Position numbers and translations under genes: made by a program. 64,000 bases of DNA from Heterocephalus glaber (Eukaryota; Chordata; Mammalia; Rodentia; Bathyergidae), in assembly GCF_000247695.1 (NCBI RefSeq), contig NW_004624842.1:5543899-5607898 (forward strand), in the 5' to 3' direction. Within the stretch, counting starts at the first letter, position 1. Every line of letters begins with the position of its first letter. Shown in pieces: positions 58,795 through 64,000 of this stretch. Under the pieces are notes generated by a model, which searched no databases, was not told the origin of the DNA, and saw only the letters and a list, made by a program, of their open reading frames with translations.

Positions 58795-59029
58795 GTACGG
58801 ACCCCAGGGACCCAGAGCGCCACCTCGCGCGGCGCGGACCCGGGAGGGCGCGGTGCCTGGCCGGGCGGGGGCGGGGCGGTGGAGGAAAGGGCTGAGAGGC
58901 CCGGGCCTGGGCGGTGCAGAGCCTGGGTTGGGCCTCTGAGCCCCGCCCCGGGGTGCAGGGTGACCTCGGGCCAGTCCGTTTGCTCCTGTACTCGAGGCCT
59001 CGGCTTCCTACTGCAGTTGCTCCAGTGTT

Positions 59030-60130
59030 GGACTCATAATAACGGCTCACGTGTATTCAGCTGGCGCTTACTGCAGACCAGGCTTTTGGCAGACTTCAGG
59101 CCAGCTAAACTCACAAGCCTGCTGTGAGTTCAGTGTTGTCACAGTTCCCCTCTGACTCACTCTGGGAACCAAATGAGCCCCAGAAAGGGAAGTGACTTGT
59201 CCCACATCGTACAGCTGCAGGTGGTGGGCCTGGGATGTGAACTGGTATTTTTGCTGGGTAGTGGGCCTGGCTTTGAAGGGGACGGGGGAAGGTCCTGGCC
59301 GTTGGAGAGCCATGGAGGAGACCCTGCTTCCTGCCTTGATGCTGAACTGCCAGGTGCAGGCCTGGCCCTCCAGGCCTCTGGAGAGAGGCCTCCTAGCTGG
59401 GAGGCCTTCTTTGCAGGGGCGGGGCGATGGGCCAGCTGCTGATCCCCTCCCAGTGCCTGTCCTTCCATCTGCCACCCTCCCAGCCCCTGGTTGCCATGGA
59501 ACCTCATTAATCAGGCAGGCAGACCCCTGAGCCTCTGTGGAAGGACTGGGTGGGCTGGGCCTGTGAGAGCTGGGGAGGAGTCCCCCAGGGCCAGGACGAA
59601 GAAATGTCCCAGGGAAATTCCTAGATAAAGTCCTTCTTGATCCCTGAGCAGCAGGAAGCTCAAGACCAGTTCAAACAGGGGGGCCCTAGAAGAAACTGCT
59701 GAATTATGGCCTGTGAGTGAAGGTGGGAGCTGGCAGGGGCTGGCTGGGCAGAATGGGGTCTCAGCAGCAGGCTTGAAACAAGTGGGAGGGGCCGCCCTGG
59801 GCTAAGGTAGAAACTTCTCAACTGCTGATGGGGTGTGGGTGGCAGCTGGTCCCTGAGGCATCCTGGAAAGGCCCCCAACCCCTTTGGCCCAGTGCCCAGT
59901 GCTGCCTTCCTTCCGGAATCACCAAAATGCTAATAATAATAACAATAGCAGTCACCATTGTTTGGAAGATGTTTTTTGTGCCAGGCTCTGGGCCGAGCAC
60001 TTTACCCAATTAACTCATTTAACCCTATCAGCAACCTCCCTTTTTATAGATTGGGAAGCTGAGGCCTAGAGATAGTCAAACCTTCTCTGCTCATTCAGCT
60101 GGTGAGTGGTGGGCCCAGTCCAAATTACCT
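59030..60130 (-). repeat. Two MIR remnants in E2F1 intron 1
   Basis: MIR (-) 59030-59240 and 59930-60125 (TGTGCCAGGCTCTGGGCCGA, AACTCATTTAACCCTATCAG). Nothing recognised in between. Confidence 0.65.
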
Positions 60131-60806
60131 GAGTGTTGACCTAGAGATGCTGATGGTAATTGAAGAAAGTCTAGAAGCGCCTCCGTCCCTCCTGATAAAT
60201 GAGGCAGGGGGTATGTGCCAGAGGTCGGTCAGCTGGCTTGTCTCCTATACTCCCTGCGGGTACTTGCCTGGGATCTGTGAAGTTATATCCTCCTTCACCT
60301 TTGTGACAAGCACGTAGAAGGCCTAGGGCTGCAGAGACCTAACAGCCTGTGGGGCCTGCCCTCAGGGAGCTGAGCTGCAGGGTCGGGGAGGGACTGGGAC
60401 AAAGAGAAATGCCCTCTGTTCCCCCCTCCCCGCCAGGTGATATAGCAGGGGCAGCCTCAGTGGCAATGTTGAGTTAGTGCATGCCAGTAAGGTGCTAGGA
60501 CAGAGGCAAGTGACAGTCTCCTGGTCTCCCCTACCCTATTTACAGACCTGCAGGAGGTTTCTGTGTGGTCAAGGTTGAAACTGGCACCATCCTGGAGCTG
60601 AAGGCCAGAATCACAGCCCCAGGTTTTGGCTTCACCAGCTCTGCTCTGGCATTTTTGCAAGCAGTCCATGAAATAAGCTATATGCTTGGCTTCTGCCCTA
60701 GTGAGCATTTGTGGAGCACCTCCTGTTTTCAGGGCTCTGCAAGTCAGCCATTTCTTATTGCCCTGCCTATCTACCTCCCCACTGTTGTGGCCATGAAAAA
60801 TAAAGC

Positions 60807-61775
60807 CTAGGGGTGTAGCTGAGTGGTAAGAGCACCTGCAACATCCTGGAGGCTCTTGGTTTGATTCTCAGCACCAAAAAATAAAAACGTGCAAGTTTGA
60901 ATATGTATAATGCATATCACTGTAAAAATAGGTGGGCTGGGGGTGTATCTCAGTGCTTACCTGGCATGTACTAGGTTTGATTCTCTAGCATTGAGGAGAA
61001 AAACTAGAAAGTTGAGGGTAGGATCCCAGCCCACCCATTTTTCTTTCTGTTATTTTTGTTTTGTTTGGTTTGTTGATGTTGTTTTCGTTTTGTTGAGATA
61101 GGGTCTCACTATGTAGTTCCTGTGTAGTTCCGGATAGCCTTGAACTCACTATGTAAATCCAGGCTTGCCTCAAACTCTCAGAGGTCCTCCTGCCTCAGGT
61201 CCCAAGTGCGCTAGGTTTACAGGAATGTGCTACCACACCCAGCATTTTGTTCTTTTGAGATTTGAGACAGGGTCTTGCTATGTAGTTCCTATGTACTTCA
61301 GGCTGGCCCTTGAACTCATTATGTAGACTAGGATGGCCTCAAACTCATGGCAATCCTCCTGCCTCAGCCTCCAGATTGAACTCACAATATACCTTATATT
61401 GATCTTGAATTTGTAATCTTGCCTCAGCCCCCCATTTCTGGTATTACAGGTGTCCTGTTTTGTTTTCCTAAGATTGTTTTCTGCAGTACTGGAGTTGACC
61501 CCAGGGCCTTTCCACAGAGCTATATCCCTAGCCTTTTTTCTTGTTTGATTTTTATGGGGTTTTTTTTGTGTTTTTTTGGTACCAGGGATTGAACTCGGGT
61601 CCTTGAGCTTACGCAGCAGGCCATGAAACCACTAAGCTAAATCCCCGGCCCCTATGTATTTATTTTTTTAAACAGGGTCTTGCTAAGTTGAAAGGTTACC
61701 TCAAACTTTCGATCTTCCTGCCTCAGCCTCCTAAATAGCTGGTATTGTAGGCATGTGCCACCATTCCCAGCAGTT
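60807..61775. repeat. SINE cluster in E2F1 intron 1
   Basis: Plus ID-type arms 60807-60890 and 60931-61010; minus B1s 61090-61240 and 61258-61450; minus ID-type arm 61480-61545; minus ID 61559-61651; minus B1 61665-61775. Confidence 0.7.
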
Positions 61776-61964
61776 CATGAGATTTGTAATCCAAGAAAGG
61801 ATCATATATATCTGTTGCCCTATTGTTTTGGCTCTCAGTCTGTCTTTGAGACTATGTTGACCAGCCTTAGTTTTTTACAGCTACAAGGTATTCCTAAATA
61901 AATGTTTATTTATTTGTTTTGAGACAAGGTCTCTGGCATGTGACATCTCTGGCCTCTGCATTTC

Positions 61965-62357
61965 TATAATCCCAGCTACTCAGGAGGCTGAGGCACGAGT
62001 ATCACAAGTTCAGGGCCACGCCGGGTAACTTAGTAAGAGCATATCTCAAAATAAAAAGGGCTGGGAGTGTAGCTCAGTGGAAGAGGGCTTGCCTAGCACA
62101 CTCAAGGACCTGGCTACAGTCCTCAGTACCAAAACAAACGTGGTGATCCTCCTATCCAGAGAGGGAAGCAGCAGCTGTACAGAGGAGAGGGAGAAAGGTG
62201 GGCGAGGGCAATCCAGGAGGAGATACTGACATGGGGGAAGGGTTTTTTTGGGGGGGGGGGTTGGTATTTTTATGGGAGGGGTGTGGTACTGGGGATTGAA
62301 CTCAGGACCTTGCACTTGCAAGGCAGGCGTGGTGCCACTGAGCTAAATCCCTGGCCC
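61965..62357. repeat. B1-ID dimer (+) and ID (-) with long tail
   Basis: Plus dimer 61965-62138. The minus ID (body 62283-62357) has an extended G/T-rich tail back to 62245 and ACATGGG flanks. Confidence 0.7.
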
Positions 62358-62749
62358 CACATGGGTGAAGGCTTGGAGGCACAGGTTTCTTAGAAGTCTT
62401 TTTTTTTTTTCTTAGAAGTCTTTATTGAGAGCCAAGGGCAGATGAGCCCAAAGGCAACAGCACTGCTGCTGCAGCAGGGCCAGCTAAAGGGGCAGGTGGT
62501 ATGGAGGTTGCTGACCCTCCAGTGGGAGGTGATGATGGCTGTGTGGATGGATTTGTGGCACCTGGATGTAATGAGGGTAGCAGTGGGCTAAAGGGTCTGA
62601 ATGTGAAAGCCTGTGGCTGGTGGAGGGACGGCAGGTATGATTCTGGGCAAGGTGCGCTGGAGCTGCCTCTGGGACTTTCGGGACAGTCTCTGTGCCCGAG
62701 CATCTGACCTAAGGCAGAGTGGTGTGGGCTAAGAGTTGGGTTCCTCCTC

Positions 62750-63005
62750 CACGGTCCTCAGTAGGAATCCCAGCTCTGCCTCTCCTGGGCCTCTGACCTT
62801 GGGCTTCAGTTGCCTTATCTGTAAAATGGGGCTGTTGCCATTCTGGTAGTCCATAGAATGGAATAAGTCAATGAGTGCAAAGCAGTTCACAAATATCACC
62901 TGCTGCCACGGTAATGGACGAGTAGATTAGTCAAAAACAGAGCCGGGCCGCCTGCTGCGCAAGCGCAAGGACCCAAGTTCGATCCCCAGTACCAAAAAAA
63001 AAAAA
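62750..63005 (+). repeat. MIR and internally deleted ID
   Basis: MIR 62750-62925 (TTGCCTTATCTGTAAAATGG). ID 62942-63005 lacks the middle of its 5' half: GCCGGG joins directly to CCGCCTGCTGCGCAAGCG. Confidence 0.7.
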
Positions 63006-63139
63006 CTAAGAGGAAGTACCTTGCCCAAGGGACCTGTATATTCAGTGGCTTCAAACAGCAAGCATTTATGATGCAGTTTCTGTGGGTCAGGAATTCCAGG
63101 AAGATTTAGCTGGAAACTTCAGGCTTGGGGGAGTCTCTA

Positions 63140-64000
63140 GTTTTTTGGTTTTTGGTTTTGTTGTTTCGAACTCACTATGCTGGCTTCAGACTTGCAGCCA
63201 TCTTCCTGCTGGGATCTCAGGTGTGTACCACCACACCTAGCTGCAAGGATCTCTTCTTCGGAGATGGCAGCCAGAATGATGGCCCCAGCTGCAATCAGAA
63301 GTTCTGACTAGCTGGGTGTGGTGGTACACAGTTAGAATCCAACTACTCGGGAGGCTGAGGCAGGAGGATTACAAGTTTGAGGCCAGCCTGGGAAACTTAG
63401 TGAGACCCTGTCTTAAAATAAAATAGGAATGTTCAAATAGGAATGGGAAGGCGAACGGGGGAGGAGGGAGGGAGGAAGGAAAAAATGGTAACAGCTTTTG
63501 TATATAGGGAAGGGAAGGGGCCTTAGAGGAAGGAGTGGGATAAAATAAAATTTATTTTTAAAAAAGATAAAATAAGAAAAGGACTGGGTGTATAACTCAG
63601 TGATAGAGTCCCCCTGAGTTCGATCCCTAGTATCAAAAAAAGTCATGATTAATTAGGGTCAAATGACTTGCTTCTAAGTTCACCCGTCTTACTGTTGGGA
63701 GTAAGTATTGGTTCCTTGTCACTGGGTCATCCATCCTCAGGGTTACTTGAGTTGTCTGACATGGCAGCCACTCCCCACATAGAGTGGTCCAATAGTGATG
63801 GCCAAGAAGCAGCTCCAGGGCCTCCGTGATCTGGGCTTAGAAGTCACCACATTCTATTCCTTAGAAGCCATTTGCCAGATCCAGCCTGTATTTAAGGAGA
63901 AGAGAATTAGCCCTCATTTTTGTTTTAGGCCTTTGGGGAGACTGGGTCTCCCTCTTTAATTCAGGCTGGCCCTGAATTTCTCCCCCCCCCTTTTTTTTTT
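63140..64000. repeat. SINEs and L1 tail at the right edge
   Basis: Minus B1 remnant 63140-63240; plus B1-ID dimer (63310-63425 and 63583-63645) whose arms are separated by an inserted L1 3' end (63425-63575); minus B1 fragment from about 63935, cut by the window edge. Confidence 0.65.

Larger units (their letters stand above)
58080..58980 (+). other. E2F1 CpG island
   Basis: About 900 bp of very GC- and CpG-rich sequence covering the E2F1 promoter, leader, coding exon 1 and the start of intron 1. It stands out sharply from flanking repeat-rich DNA. Edges are by eye. Confidence 0.8.

Noticed and set aside
58646..59050. Minus-strand and other-frame open frames across E2F1 exon 1
   Set aside because: GC-rich shadows of the E2F1 exon and leader; no start context or family match.

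Overview
This window looks like mammalian nuclear genomic DNA from a rodent outside the mouse/rat group. Three multi-exon vertebrate genes are recognisable by protein similarity. The interspersed repeats are rodent-type: B1 SINEs with a ~30-bp internal duplication, B1 plus ID dimers, and many young tRNA-derived ID-type SINEs ending in GGTACC plus an A-tail. Older MIR, L2, MaLR LTR, L1 and hAT-Charlie remnants lie beneath them. The SINE mix fits Castorimorpha (beaver, kangaroo rat, pocket gopher) best, but that is inference. There are no prokaryotic features, CRISPR arrays or operons.

The gene order matches the segment known in human as 20q11.22, read in the opposite direction. (1) ZNF341 (minus strand, about 0.86-21.8 kb): coding exons 1-7 are present with intact splice sites and reading frame, giving about the first 336 residues. 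The remaining zinc-finger exons lie beyond the left edge. Its CpG-rich promoter and first exon are at about 21.2-21.9 kb. (2) PXMP4 (plus strand, 29.6-44.3 kb): all four coding exons are present and join to an intact 212-residue peroxisomal membrane protein. A full-length processed GTF3A (TFIIIA) pseudogene with a clean 16-bp target-site duplication lies in its first intron. (3) E2F1 (plus strand): the promoter (CCAAT/GC modules and two E2F sites), a short upstream ORF and coding exon 1 are at 58.2-58.8 kb. The rest of the gene lies beyond the right edge.

ZNF341 and PXMP4 are head to head with about 7.9 kb between their starts. PXMP4 and E2F1 are in tandem, separated by about 14 kb of repeat-rich DNA without recognisable coding exons. 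The three genes are not known to form one pathway: ZNF341 and E2F1 are DNA-binding transcription factors and PXMP4 is a peroxisomal membrane protein.

No new multi-gene system is apparent. The most unusual signals are mobile-element events: an 81-bp hAT-type MITE with terminal inverted repeats nested inside a MaLR-type LTR; a tailless U6 5'-end retro-insertion with 16-bp target-site duplications; ID insertion hotspots hit repeatedly at the same target; an ID-linker-ID unit mobilised as one piece; two L1 3' ends inside one target-site duplication; and L2 tails abutting ZNF341 splice donors. On the gene side, the arginine-rich upstream ORF of E2F1 has an optimal start context and ends 5 nt before the E2F1 start codon.
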